64,000 bases of DNA from Tritonibacter horizontis (GTDB taxonomy: Bacteria > Pseudomonadota > Alphaproteobacteria > Rhodobacterales > Rhodobacteraceae): positions 41,057 through 105,056 of the forward strand of contig NZ_LPUY01000135.1 of the NCBI RefSeq assembly GCF_001518015.1, given 5' to 3'. Position numbers and translations under genes: made by a program. Under the pieces are notes generated by a model. It worked only from the letters and a program-made list of their open reading frames with translations. It did not search any database and was not told the DNA's origin. Shown here one piece after another: positions 34,317 through 43,126 of the stretch; position 1 is the first letter of the stretch, and every line of letters starts with the position of its first letter.

Positions 34317-36386
34317 TCAGTCCAGCGCGAGTTCAGTGATCTCACGACGGAACGGCAGTGCATCGCCGATGTCAGCGCCGTCCAGTTCGCGGGCATAGCG
34401 ATGCCCGGCATACGTCGCCCAGGCAATCGGTCCCGGCGCGTTGGCATCGCCGATGATCGTGACGGATTTCAGCCCGGCATCGGCCCATTCTCCTTCGCGT
34501 GCTTTCAGCCCATCATAGACCGCGCTGTTTTCCTTGCGGGCTGCGACCATGACCACGGCGTCGCATTCATAGGTTTGGGTTCTGTTGGTATAGACGCAAT
34601 TGCTGACAACGTGATGCGGATGGATCTCGGTTAAGCCGCGGTTCAGCACGATCTCCACCCCGGCATCGACCAGCCGAGGGTGGATTGCGATCTGTTCAAG
34701 CGTGTTGTTGGTCCAGTCGGACACATAGGCCGACGGCGTGATTAGCGTCACATCGGCGCCGCCCTTGGCCAGCATCTCCGCCAATACGCCGCCCATATAG
34801 TAGTGATCGTCGTCAAAAACGATCACTTTGCCACTTGGAACCGTACCCTCCATCAGGTCATCCGGCGTGTAGATATTTGCGCCCTCGGCAATCGGCATCG
34901 GGACCACATGCTGGCGGGCCACGCCATCGGCACGCCAGGTCGCACCGGTTGCAATGCAGATGTTTTCAAATCCGAAATCGAGGATGCTGTCCGCGTCGAG
35001 CGCACTCTCAAGATAGATCTCCACATTGCCCCGCTGAGAGAGCTGATATTGCCGGTAATCAACAACGCGTCGCCACGCCGAAAGACCGGGCAGCTTGGCC
35101 TCCCGCACCACGCGGCCGCCAATTTCGGTGCGTGCCTCGGCAACGGCAACATCATATCCGCGACGACACAACGCCCAGGCCGCCTCCAGCCCCGCCGGCC
35201 CGGAACCGACCACCAGAACCGAGCGGCTGGCGCCTTTGGCGTTCATTTTTTCGGGATGCCAGCCTTTGCGCCATTCTTCCATGAAGGTCGGGTTCTGGGT
35301 GCAGCGGCTGATCGACATCGTCATATCACCCGTGATGCAAATATTGCAGCCGATACATTCGCGGATGTCCTCCACCCGGCCTTCTTCAATCTTCTTTGGC
35401 AAAAAGGGGTCCGCAATCGACGGGCGGGCACAGCCGATGAAATCCAGCGTCCCGGATCTGACCATCTTTGCCATCACATCGGGGCTGGTAAAGCGACCGA
35501 CACCCACGATGGGCTTGTCGGTCAATTCGTGAATGCCACGCACCAATTGTTCCTGCGCGCCCTCTTCCTTGAACCGTGACGGACCAGAGCAGTCCTCCCA
35601 GGTGCCATGGGCCAGGTCCCAAAGGTCCGGCAGATCCCTGTTCATTTCGATGAAGTCGCGCACTTCGGCGTTGGAAAACCCAAGCGTGCCAATGGACTCG
35701 TCCAGACTGACCCGCAGGGTGATCCCCATGGTGTCGCCCACCGCGTCCCGTATATCTGCGACAACTTCGTTGACGAAACGCGCCCGGTTTTCCAGGCTGC
35801 CGCCATATTCATCACTGCGTTGATTGGTCGCCCGGCTCAGAAAATGCTGAAAGATGCCAAACCCATGCGCGCCATAGAGACAGATCAGATCGAACCCCGC
35901 CTCGCGGGAGCGTTTGGCCGCGTTCACGAACCAGCGGCGCAGGTCTTTGATGTCGCTCTTGTCCAGGGCGCGCGCCTGCACCGGGTCGTTGGTAAAGGTC
36001 CGGATCGGCAGCGCGGAGGGCGCCAGTGGCACTTCCTTGGTGTATAGATTGGGGCCATTGATACCGGAATAGGCCAGCTGGATACCAGCCAAGGCCCCGT
36101 GTGACTTCATCCGCTCCGACATCTTTCGCAACATCGGAATGTCTTTGTCTTCCCAGAGCCGCAGCTCGATGAAGGGCGTGATTTCCGAGGTGTGATGCAT
36201 TTCGCATTGTTCAGTAAAGATGACCCCCCAGCCGCCTTCGGCCTTGATGCCGCGCATCTCTGCCGCCGCCGATGGGTCCCGATAACCGCCGCCATTGCAA
36301 TGCGGTACTTGATACAACCGGTTTTTCGCAGTGACCGGGCCAATGGCCATCGGTTCAAACAGAATATCGTAGCGTGGATCGCGCAA
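34317..36386 (-). CDS. Fe-S flavoprotein amine dehydrogenase (trimethylamine/dimethylamine/histamine dehydrogenase family)
   Basis: A 689-residue three-domain enzyme: an OYE-like FMN barrel (1-340), a 4Fe-4S segment, and an ADP-binding C-terminal domain beginning VVGSGPAGLEAAW near 392. Cys30 in QVPHCNGGGY is where TMADH carries its 6-S-cysteinyl FMN. The cluster cysteines are C344, C347, C350 and C362 (CIGCNIC ... RCTQN). Tyr171 and His174 in YGAHGFG match the TMADH catalytic pair. However, the aromatic bowl of TMADH is not kept: Gln60 replaces Tyr60 and Asp354 replaces Trp355, a pattern I recall from histamine dehydrogenase. It should deaminate an amine oxidatively, passing electrons to an ETF or similar acceptor. 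Confidence 0.9.
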   Translation of the reverse strand: MRDPRYDILFEPMAIGPVTAKNRLYQVPHCNGGGYRDPSAAAEMRGIKAEGGWGVIFTEQCEMHHTSEITPFIELRLWEDKDIPMLRKMSERMKSHGALAGIQLAYSGINGPNLYTKEVPLAPSALPIRTFTNDPVQARALDKSDIKDLRRWFVNAAKRSREAGFDLICLYGAHGFGIFQHFLSRATNQRSDEYGGSLENRARFVNEVVADIRDAVGDTMGITLRVSLDESIGTLGFSNAEVRDFIEMNRDLPDLWDLAHGTWEDCSGPSRFKEEGAQEQLVRGIHELTDKPIVGVGRFTSPDVMAKMVRSGTLDFIGCARPSIADPFLPKKIEEGRVEDIRECIGCNICITGDMTMSISRCTQNPTFMEEWRKGWHPEKMNAKGASRSVLVVGSGPAGLEAAWALCRRGYDVAVAEARTEIGGRVVREAKLPGLSAWRRVVDYRQYQLSQRGNVEIYLESALDADSILDFGFENICIATGATWRADGVARQHVVPMPIAEGANIYTPDDLMEGTVPSGKVIVFDDDHYYMGGVLAEMLAKGGADVTLITPSAYVSDWTNNTLEQIAIHPRLVDAGVEIVLNRGLTEIHPHHVVSNCVYTNRTQTYECDAVVMVAARKENSAVYDGLKAREGEWADAGLKSVTIIGDANAPGPIAWATYAGHRYARELDGADIGDALPFRREITELALD

Positions 36387-36476
36387 TTTCGGCTCCTCAG
36401 AGTGTGGCTGAGGACAGGATAGCGACGGGATCGAGCGGCGAAAGACAGCGTTGCAAAACCGAGGGTTAGGGAAAGA

Positions 36477-37418
36477 CTAAGCCCCCGGAGCCTGCACTGC
36501 CAAATTTGGAAACCCACCACTGTCGCGCTGCTCTTTGCAATGGCAGACAAATGCCCGGATCGTATTGGCCCGTTCCGCATCGGTGGGCATCAGCAACCCC
36601 ATGCGCATCGGGCGCGCGGGTCGCCGCAGCGGGATAAATTTCAATGGTTTACCATCCGGTGACACATTGCTCAGCGGGCGAATATTGGCGATCGAATAGC
36701 CAAACCCGTTTGCCACGAGACTGCGCATGACAGCCATATCCTTGGTCCGTTCCGCGATCTGTGGCTTGACCGGCAGACCGCCGAAGAAGGACAGGAAATA
36801 TTCCGAGCTGAACGGCAGATCCAACAGCACCATCGGGTGCAAAACAAGATCTGTCGCCGCGATATCGCTGTTCTGTGCCAGCGGATGATCCGGTGCGACC
36901 ACGACATAGGGCGGCAGCTCCAAAAGCGGTTCAAAAACCAGATCGGCCGGAAGGTCGAGGTCGTAGGTCAGGGCCACATCAATTTCGGCGCGCCGCAACG
37001 CGCTGAAAATTTCGGCCTGATTCAACTCCATCTGCCGGACCCGCACCTCGGGAAAGGCGGTTTCAAAACTGGCCCGGACCGACGGCAGAATGACCTGAGC
37101 AAACGTGACCAGCCCGCCAACATTGAGCGGCCCGCGTACGGTGCCGGAAATATCACCCGCAAGTTCGTTCAGACGGTCCGCCTCCCGCAGGATCAGGGTC
37201 ACCTGTTCCAGCATGCGCCGACCGGCCTGGGTCAGGGACAGGCCTTGCGCATGTTGACGGACAAACAGCGGCAGGCCAAATTCTCGTTCCAATTGGGTGA
37301 TCGCGGCGGAAATGGATGGCGACGAGACGTTCACCTTCTCCGCCGCTTGCGCAATGGAGCCCAGCTCCCCCACCGCGGCAAAGTATTCGAGCTGACGTAA
37401 TGTGAACCGCAGTGGCAT
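36477..37418 (-). CDS. LysR family transcriptional regulator (amine island)
   Basis: A 313-residue LysR regulator. The helix-turn-helix spans FTLRQLEYFAAVGELGSIAQ and AAEKVNVSSPSISAAITQLE, with the wing SLTQAGRRML. The effector domain (from about 92) has LNVGGLVTFAQVILPSV, DVALTYDLDLPADLVFEPLL and FPSSEYF-like lobe residues. The start ATG at 37418 is at the DNA-binding domain edge. It stands in line with, not divergent from, the amine dehydrogenase (90-bp gap), so it probably sits in the same minus-strand unit and controls it. Confidence 0.9.
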   Translation of the reverse strand: MPLRFTLRQLEYFAAVGELGSIAQAAEKVNVSSPSISAAITQLEREFGLPLFVRQHAQGLSLTQAGRRMLEQVTLILREADRLNELAGDISGTVRGPLNVGGLVTFAQVILPSVRASFETAFPEVRVRQMELNQAEIFSALRRAEIDVALTYDLDLPADLVFEPLLELPPYVVVAPDHPLAQNSDIAATDLVLHPMVLLDLPFSSEYFLSFFGGLPVKPQIAERTKDMAVMRSLVANGFGYSIANIRPLSNVSPDGKPLKFIPLRRPARPMRMGLLMPTDAERANTIRAFVCHCKEQRDSGGFPNLAVQAPGA

Positions 37419-37579
37419 TTGAGGCGTCCTTTGCCGGGGCGCGACATCTGCTTCGGCCCTCGCTCCAAATCGGCTTGAGCGCGGGGTATTTGTCAAGGGA
37501 CAGGTCGCGCTCCGGGGCCTCGGGAAGGGCGGAACGTGTACCGCCGCCCAAAACGCCTGTTGCGGCACCGCTTTCCTGA

Positions 37580-38254
37580 TCAGTCGTCGCCGGGGACACC
37601 ATAGGAAGGGGCCTCGCGCGGATCCAGCGCGCGCTGGATGTAGGCCTCCAGTTGCGGTTTGTAGACCTCCCAAGCGGTCGCGACCTCTTCAATCGGGCAG
37701 CGCTCCGTCCAGTCGCAGCGAAGGTCTGCCACCGGCCAGCTGACCTTGTCGACGATCTTCAGACCCGCGGAATGAACCGGACCGGCTTCGCCGCCCGCCG
37801 CCAGCCCTGCCCGCAGCGCGGCGACCAAACGGTCGCCGATATGTCCCTTCGCCGCACAAAACCCATCCACAATTGCCTGTGGCACCGTATCGTTCGCCAG
37901 AAGGTTGCCCCCTGATGCCACGTTCCTGCCCTGTGCCTGCGTCCAGATACCCAGTGAGTTCGGCCCGGAATGGATGGCCGTTGATCCCGTACAGTCAATC
38001 GCGATGACCTGCCGATATTCTGTGAACTGGCTGTGCTTGATAAGGGCTGCCATCGCCTCATGAGCTCTCAGACCGCTATGCATCAGATCCAGCGCTTTGG
38101 GCCCAAGCGCCGGGTCCGTGACATTCTGCGAGGCCACGGCACCGACCCCGGCGCGCGCAAACGAACAGCGCGCGGCGACGGCCGGGGAGGAGGAGGAAAT
38201 GGCCAGACCGAACATGCCGGTTTCCGCGCAACGGGCCACAAGGGAAAAGGTCAT
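37580..38254 (-). CDS. DUF1028 family protein (Ntn-hydrolase-like)
   Basis: A 224-residue DUF1028 protein, recognised from MTFSLVARCAETGMFGLAIS, then ARAGVGAVASQNVTDPALGP and ASGGNLLANDTVP, with the family-typical C-terminal region on W-x-V. Members are Ntn-hydrolase-fold proteins of unknown activity often found in amino acid or polyamine catabolic operons. The start ATG at 38254 lies just four bases after the RidA stop, so both are co-expressed. An acylase or amidase role is an inference. Confidence 0.82.
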   Translation of the reverse strand: MTFSLVARCAETGMFGLAISSSSPAVAARCSFARAGVGAVASQNVTDPALGPKALDLMHSGLRAHEAMAALIKHSQFTEYRQVIAIDCTGSTAIHSGPNSLGIWTQAQGRNVASGGNLLANDTVPQAIVDGFCAAKGHIGDRLVAALRAGLAAGGEAGPVHSAGLKIVDKVSWPVADLRCDWTERCPIEEVATAWEVYKPQLEAYIQRALDPREAPSYGVPGDD

Positions 38255-38258
38255 GCGT

Positions 38259-38675
38259 TTACTCCGGGATAACGGCGGTGCCGTCGATTTCGACCAACCA
38301 TTCAGGACGCGCCAGGGCCTGCACCACCAGCCCGGTCGAAACGGGATAAACCCCTTTGATATAAAGCCCCATGGTACGATACACGGCCTCGCGGTGGCGC
38401 ACGTCGGTGATATAGACGACCACTTTGACCAGATGCTCCATCCGGCCGCCTGCTTCTTCAATCAGCTGCTGGATGTTCTGCATCACTTTGTGGGTTTGCT
38501 CGACCGGATCATGGCTGTCGATGTTGCGGGCATCGTCGAGGTTCTGCGGGCACTGTCCCCGCAGATAAACCGTCTTGCCGCCTTCGGTGACCACGGCCTG
38601 ACACAGGTCATTGTCCAAGTTTTGCTCGGGATAGGTGTCGGCGGTATTGAACTTGCGGATGCGTCTGTGCGCCAT
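38259..38675 (-). CDS. RidA family protein (YjgF/YER057c/UK114)
   Basis: A 138-residue RidA-family protein, trimeric barrel in known members. Family landmarks are VYLRGQCPQNLDD, HDPVEQTHKVMQNIQQLIEE, HLVKVVVYITDVRHREAVYR and the closing RPEWLVEIDGTAVI. The usual catalytic Arg of the RidA subgroup appears as ARPEWLVEI, where R precedes the PEWLVEIDG motif. RidA hydrolyses reactive enamines/imines released by amine- and amino-acid-processing enzymes, which suits its place beside an amine dehydrogenase and flavin monooxygenase. Confidence 0.9.
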   Translation of the reverse strand: MAHRRIRKFNTADTYPEQNLDNDLCQAVVTEGGKTVYLRGQCPQNLDDARNIDSHDPVEQTHKVMQNIQQLIEEAGGRMEHLVKVVVYITDVRHREAVYRTMGLYIKGVYPVSTGLVVQALARPEWLVEIDGTAVIPE

Positions 38676-38721
38676 GAGAGGAGTCCCGTTTGTTGGCCAT
38701 TTGCGATGTGAGGGCGCGCGG

Positions 38722-39999
38722 TCAGGCGCGGTCGGGCTGCGCCTCTAGGGTCGCACGATGATAGTCCAGGTATTTGCGCTGGGTGTGAATTTGGTCGGCC
38801 ACGTGTTTGGCGTCATGCCAGACCCCCCAGATAAAAGAGGATCCCCGCCGCGACTGCCAAGGCAGGCCAAGGAAGTAGACTCCGGGCTGATCGGAGACCC
38901 CACGCTGATGCACCGGCGCGCCCGCATCATCAAAGGTATCGACCTTTAGCCAGCTGTAATCACGTGAAAATCCTGTTGCCCATATGATCGACGTGATCCC
39001 GGCCTCTGCCAGGTTGAGCGCCCGCTGCGGTGACGAGACGCAGGCCGGGTCGGGCGGGATCTCGCGCGCATCGGGTTCAGGGGGCAGGTCGATACCATAG
39101 CGAGCCGCGTAGGCATCGGCGGCGTCCAGCATCTTGAGATAGCTGGCATCGCCTGCCGCGAGATTGGCCGCCAGATCGCCGGCCAAGGTGACGACACCCG
39201 CCTCGTAGGTTTCGGTTCGCCCGACAAGCGTCATGCCCTGCGCTGCCAACCGTCTGAAATCAACCGTCTCGCCGCCCCTGGCGCCGCTGACCGAAATGGT
39301 CACATGGTCTGTCCCCGGTGCCATCGCCGACACATCCCAAAGTCCCAAAACGCCCAGCCACCAGCAGAAATCCCGCCCCCGATAGCGGCGAGGTGGCCGT
39401 TCGTGCGGACCAACCGAGAGGTAGACCTTCCGGCCTGCCTCCATCAGTTCCCGCGCGATCTGGCCACCCGACGACCCCGCCCCGACAACCATCACCGCGC
39501 CATCTGGCAATTGGTCGGGGTTGCGATACCCATGCGAATGCAGCTGCATCAACTCCGCAGTTTCCGGTATAACGGAAGGGATCACCGGCTTTTGAAACGC
39601 ACCCGTGGCACAGACGATGTTTTCGGCCTCAATCACGCCGTCGGTGGTTTCGACGCGAAACCCACGGTGGCCAGGGATCCGCTCGGCGCGCAGCACTTCG
39701 ACACCGGTGCGGATCGGCGCCGCGATCATCCGGGCATAATCTTCGAGATAGTCAGCGATCGCATCCTTTGACGGGAAATCGTCCTTGTCGATCTGCGCAA
39801 ACTCCAGCCCCGGAAAGCGATCATGCCAGGCGGGACCATTGGCCACCAGGCTGTCCCAGCGGCCAGTCCGCCATTGTTCGGCAATCCGGTGTTTTTCCAA
39901 CACGAGATGCGGGATGTTCAGCCTGCCGAGGTGTTCGCTCATGGCGACCCCCGCCTGACCGCCACCGACAACCAAGGTGTTTACCGTCTCGTTCTGCAT
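38722..39999 (-). CDS. Flavin-containing monooxygenase-like protein (CzcO/YUCCA-type)
   Basis: A 425-residue FAD/NADPH monooxygenase. The FAD motif is VVGGGQAGVAMSEHL, the NADPH motif VVGAGSSGGQIARELMEAG, and an FMO-like His motif LHSHGYRNP lies between them; CATGAFQKP and WATGFSRDYSW are the ATG motifs. The ATG at 39999 (AAAGGG upstream) is preferred to a GTG five codons earlier. Enzymes of this type oxygenate amines, sulfides or ketones. It leads the minus-strand amine island and is divergent from TRAP system 3. Confidence 0.88.
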   Translation of the reverse strand: MQNETVNTLVVGGGQAGVAMSEHLGRLNIPHLVLEKHRIAEQWRTGRWDSLVANGPAWHDRFPGLEFAQIDKDDFPSKDAIADYLEDYARMIAAPIRTGVEVLRAERIPGHRGFRVETTDGVIEAENIVCATGAFQKPVIPSVIPETAELMQLHSHGYRNPDQLPDGAVMVVGAGSSGGQIARELMEAGRKVYLSVGPHERPPRRYRGRDFCWWLGVLGLWDVSAMAPGTDHVTISVSGARGGETVDFRRLAAQGMTLVGRTETYEAGVVTLAGDLAANLAAGDASYLKMLDAADAYAARYGIDLPPEPDAREIPPDPACVSSPQRALNLAEAGITSIIWATGFSRDYSWLKVDTFDDAGAPVHQRGVSDQPGVYFLGLPWQSRRGSSFIWGVWHDAKHVADQIHTQRKYLDYHRATLEAQPDRA

Positions 40000-40298
40000 G
40001 TCGCACCCTTTCACGGTCGTCCCGGTCCCGCTCGGATCGGTTGAAATATAGTGTCATTCATCGGCCAGCCCCCGAAACAGCAGGCGCGGCTGCCTGCCCG
40101 GCTCAGGGCTTGATCGACAATCTGTCAGCTCCAACACCGGGGAAAAACAAATGTCTCTCTCATCGTCGGTTCGGCTTTCCCTAAGCAGGGGACCCCACCC
40201 CGCCTGAGGTCGGCGCGCGATCCGGTCGGGGGCGAAAAAACTTGTAACTTCCAGTTGATTGGATAGTTTTTCCCTATTCATTCAGGGAGGAGTGAAAC
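40000..40298. other. Divergent promoter gap, flavin monooxygenase / TRAP system 3
   Basis: A 299-bp non-coding stretch. Its right end has a plausible promoter toward dctP (TTGTAA, 16-bp spacer, TAGTTT, close to the ribosome-binding site). A tract of A and T near 40220-40275 is AT-richer than surroundings. I see no small gene or RNA in it. Confidence 0.5.
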
Positions 40299-41279
40299 GT
40301 GTTCAATAAAATAGTCGGGGCCGCAATCGGCCTTTCCATGCTTGCGGGTGGCGCACAGGCCACGGAAAAAATGCGGATTTCGCTGCAATTGCCGCTGACG
40401 AGCCACCTGGGACAGAACCTGTCGCTGTTCGAAAAAGAGGTCGAGGCCCGGACCGATGGGGCCATTGATGTCGAAATCTACGACAGCGCCACGCTGTACA
40501 AGGACAAGGAAGTTCCGGCGGCTGTGGGATCCGGTGCGATCGAGGCGGGCGTGGCTTCGCTGACGCGCTATGTGGGCGATGCGCCGGTTGTGGACGTTTT
40601 CTACATGCCGTTCCTGCTGAATTCCGAGGACAAGGTCCGCGCAGCCGTGGCCGAGGGCAGCCCGGTGCGCAGCATGATCGAGGAAGAAGTCGCCAAGACC
40701 GGCGGTCAGATCCTGTTCTGGCAGGCTTATGGCGGCGCGATCATCCTGTCGAACGACGGTCCGATCAAATCGCCGTCTGACATGAAGGGCAAAAAGGTCC
40801 GGGTTTTTGGCAAGACGCTTGGCGATTTCGTCACCGCGGCAGGCGGCGCTCCGACGCTGATTTCCGGCTCGGAACAGTACCTCGCCTACCAGCGCGGCAC
40901 GGTTGATGTCGGCATGACCGGCGTATCTGGCGTCAAATCCCGCAAACTGTGGGAGGTCATGGACACCATCACCGTCACCAACCACGCCGATATCGAATTT
41001 GTCGTGGTTGTGAACACCGACTGGTGGAACAATCTTTCCGCCGAACTGCAGGACGAAATTCGCGCCGCTGCAACTGTCGCGCAAAACGATGTCCGGGATA
41101 AAATGGCCGCAATCGAAGCCGAGGCCTATGCCGCGGCCAAGGAAAACGGCATGACCATCGTAGAGCTGAGCGACGAGGATATCGCCGCCTGGAAGGCCGT
41201 CTCGCAACCCGTCTATGACTCCTATCTGGCATCGACCGGTGAGATTGGCGAAAAGATCCTTGAGGCCGCGAGCCAGTAA
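40299..41279 (+). CDS. TRAP transporter substrate-binding protein (DctP family), system 3
   Basis: A periplasmic binding protein of 326 residues, starting with GTG at 40299 behind GGGAGGAG. The signal peptide reads MFNKIVGAAIGLSMLAGGAQ with cleavage near AQA-TEK. Landmarks are LGQNLSLFEKEVEARTDGAI, SPSDMKGKKVRVFGKTLGDF (Arg ligand) and YLAYQRGTVDVGMTGVSG. The mature protein is a typical DctP. The isocitrate-lyase-family gene at the end of this operon suggests a branched or methylated dicarboxylate. Confidence 0.94.
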   Translation: MFNKIVGAAIGLSMLAGGAQATEKMRISLQLPLTSHLGQNLSLFEKEVEARTDGAIDVEIYDSATLYKDKEVPAAVGSGAIEAGVASLTRYVGDAPVVDVFYMPFLLNSEDKVRAAVAEGSPVRSMIEEEVAKTGGQILFWQAYGGAIILSNDGPIKSPSDMKGKKVRVFGKTLGDFVTAAGGAPTLISGSEQYLAYQRGTVDVGMTGVSGVKSRKLWEVMDTITVTNHADIEFVVVVNTDWWNNLSAELQDEIRAAATVAQNDVRDKMAAIEAEAYAAAKENGMTIVELSDEDIAAWKAVSQPVYDSYLASTGEIGEKILEAASQ

Positions 41280-41304
41280 TTGTCACGCCCATCGTGACAT
41301 CGAG

Positions 41305-41322
41305 CAGCCCGGTTCCGGGCTG
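41305..41322 (+). terminator. Hairpin attenuator between dctP and dctQ of TRAP system 3
   Basis: CAGCCCGG (41305-41312) and CCGGGCTG (41315-41322) form an 8-bp stem with a 2-base centre, followed by TTCTTTCC. A smaller hairpin TGTCACG/CGTGACA lies at 41281-41299. Together they likely reduce read-through from dctP into dctQM. Confidence 0.55.
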
Positions 41323-41353
41323 TTCTTTCCGCCTCTGCACCTACGGATTTCCC

Positions 41354-41851
41354 ATGCAATATGTTTCCACTCTGTCCCGCTGGGCAGGCGTCCTGGGGGC
41401 GTGGCTTCTCGCGCTGACCGGCGGGATGCTGACCTTTGAAGTGATCGCGCGCTATTTCTTTGTGAAACCAACCACCTGGGCTGCCGAACTTAGCCAGCTC
41501 TGCCTGATCTGGGGATGTCTGCTGGCAATGGGATGGGTTCTCAGCCAACGGCAACACATCACCGTCAATGCAGTCACGAACCTTCTTCCACGCGGCCTGC
41601 AAAAACTCTGCATCGCTGTGTCGCTTGCGGTCATGATCGTCTTTTCGGTCATCGTAACGATCTGGGGCTGGGAGATTTTTTATGACAGCTGGCAGCGCGG
41701 ACGCACCACCGGTTCGTTGCTGAACCTGCCAAGCTGGGTGGCCGAACTGGCCGTGCCGGTGGGTTTTGCGCTGCTGACCGCGCAAGCCCTGACAGAGCTT
41801 ATCGGCCTGCCGAACAGTTCTGCCACCTCATTGGGGAGCAGCCACGAATGA
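41354..41851 (+). CDS. TRAP transporter small permease (DctQ family), system 3
   Basis: A 165-residue small permease with four helices, the first from VLGAWLLALTGGMLTFEVIA. The loop FVKPTTWAAELSQLCLIWGC and MGWVLSQRQHITVNAV match the DctQ pattern. The ATG at 41354 is used, since upstream sequence is occupied by hairpins and offers no ribosome-binding site for the longer frame. The stop overlaps dctM by ATGA. Confidence 0.9.
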   Translation: MQYVSTLSRWAGVLGAWLLALTGGMLTFEVIARYFFVKPTTWAAELSQLCLIWGCLLAMGWVLSQRQHITVNAVTNLLPRGLQKLCIAVSLAVMIVFSVIVTIWGWEIFYDSWQRGRTTGSLLNLPSWVAELAVPVGFALLTAQALTELIGLPNSSATSLGSSHE

Positions 41852-43122
41852 GCATTCTTCTCATCCTTGCCGGGCTTTTTGCGCTGTTGCTGATCGGGGT
41901 GCCGGTCGCCTTTGCGCTGGGGGGTATTGGCCTTGCGATGCTGATCGGCGGCGGGTTCTCGCCGCTGATGGCCCCGCAGGCGATCCTGTCCACGCTCGAC
42001 GGGTTCATCCTGTTGGCGGTGCCGCTGTTTCTGCTGATGTCGAATGTGCTTCTGAAAGGTGGCGTCGGGCGCGACCTGTTTGGGGCCGTACAGGCCTGGG
42101 TCGGGCATTGGCCCGGCGGACTGGCGGTTGCGACGATCCTCAGCTGTGGGCTCTTCGCGGCGATTTCCGGGTCTTCGGTCGCCACGGCTGCCACGATTGG
42201 CACCGTTGCCATCCCCGAGATGGTCAATCGCGGCTACAACCGCCGGTTTGTCTACGGATTGCTGGCGGCCGGCGGCACCCTTGGCATCCTGATACCGCCC
42301 TCCATCCCGATGATTGTCTTCGGCTTCGTGGCAGAAGAATCCGTGATTGCGCTGTTTCTTGCAGGCATCGGGCCGGGGCTGACACTGGTTCTGCTGTTCA
42401 TCGGCTTTTCAATCCTGCATGCGCGGTTTTCGGACAGCTATACCCCGATGCCACGGGCAAGCTGGCCTGAACGGCGGATCGCCAGCCTGCGCGCCTTGCC
42501 CTCTGTGGCATTGGCGGTGTTGATCGTGGCGGGACTGTACTCTGGTGCATTCACCCCGACAGAGGCCTCTGCCGTCGGCTTTGCCGCCGCACTGGTGATC
42601 ACCGGACTGGTGTTGCGTACGCTGACCTGGACCAGCCTATGGGAGGCCATCCGCGACAGCGCCCGCACCACCACCGCGATCCTGCTGATCATTGCCGGTG
42701 CAAAGATCTTTGGCAAAGCCATCGCGCTTTATCGCATTCCACAGGATATTTCCGCCTTTATCGCCAGCAATATAGACGGACCATTGGTGTTTATCCTGCT
42801 GGTTTCCGTGGTTCTGCTGCTGATGGGGCTGGTGTTTGAAACCCTGTCGATGATCCTGATCATGACCCCGGTCTTGCTGCCTGCCGCGATGGGGCTGGGG
42901 TTCGATCCGATCTGGTTCGGGATCTATATGGTCATCATGGTCGAATGCGCCCTGATTACGCCGCCGGTGGGGCTAAACCTCTATATCATTCAAGCGGTGG
43001 CGCGGGTGTCGCTGGGCGAAGTGGCGCGCGGGGTCTGGCCGTTCCTGCTGCTGATGCTCGCCACTGTGGCGCTGCTCTATCTGTGGCCCGATCTGGCCCT
43101 CTACCTTCCTTTCAAATGGTGA
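41848..43122 (+). CDS. TRAP transporter large permease (DctM family), system 3
   Basis: The large TRAP permease, 424 residues, starting at the ATGA overlap. It opens MSILLILAGLFALLLIGVPV and contains SCGLFAAISGSSVATAATIG, GYNRRFVYGLLAAGGTLGIL and IPPSIPMIVFGFVAEESV, all DctM landmarks. Four bases after its stop the isocitrate-lyase-family gene begins, so they are one operon. Confidence 0.94.
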   Translation: MSILLILAGLFALLLIGVPVAFALGGIGLAMLIGGGFSPLMAPQAILSTLDGFILLAVPLFLLMSNVLLKGGVGRDLFGAVQAWVGHWPGGLAVATILSCGLFAAISGSSVATAATIGTVAIPEMVNRGYNRRFVYGLLAAGGTLGILIPPSIPMIVFGFVAEESVIALFLAGIGPGLTLVLLFIGFSILHARFSDSYTPMPRASWPERRIASLRALPSVALAVLIVAGLYSGAFTPTEASAVGFAAALVITGLVLRTLTWTSLWEAIRDSARTTTAILLIIAGAKIFGKAIALYRIPQDISAFIASNIDGPLVFILLVSVVLLLMGLVFETLSMILIMTPVLLPAAMGLGFDPIWFGIYMVIMVECALITPPVGLNLYIIQAVARVSLGEVARGVWPFLLLMLATVALLYLWPDLALYLPFKW

Positions 43123-43126
43123 CCTC

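Noticed and set aside
34317..36386. 2,4-dienoyl-CoA reductase (FadH)
   Set aside because: The fold is shared, but Cys30 at the flavin-linking site and the CIGCNIC ... CTQN cluster pattern match amine dehydrogenases.
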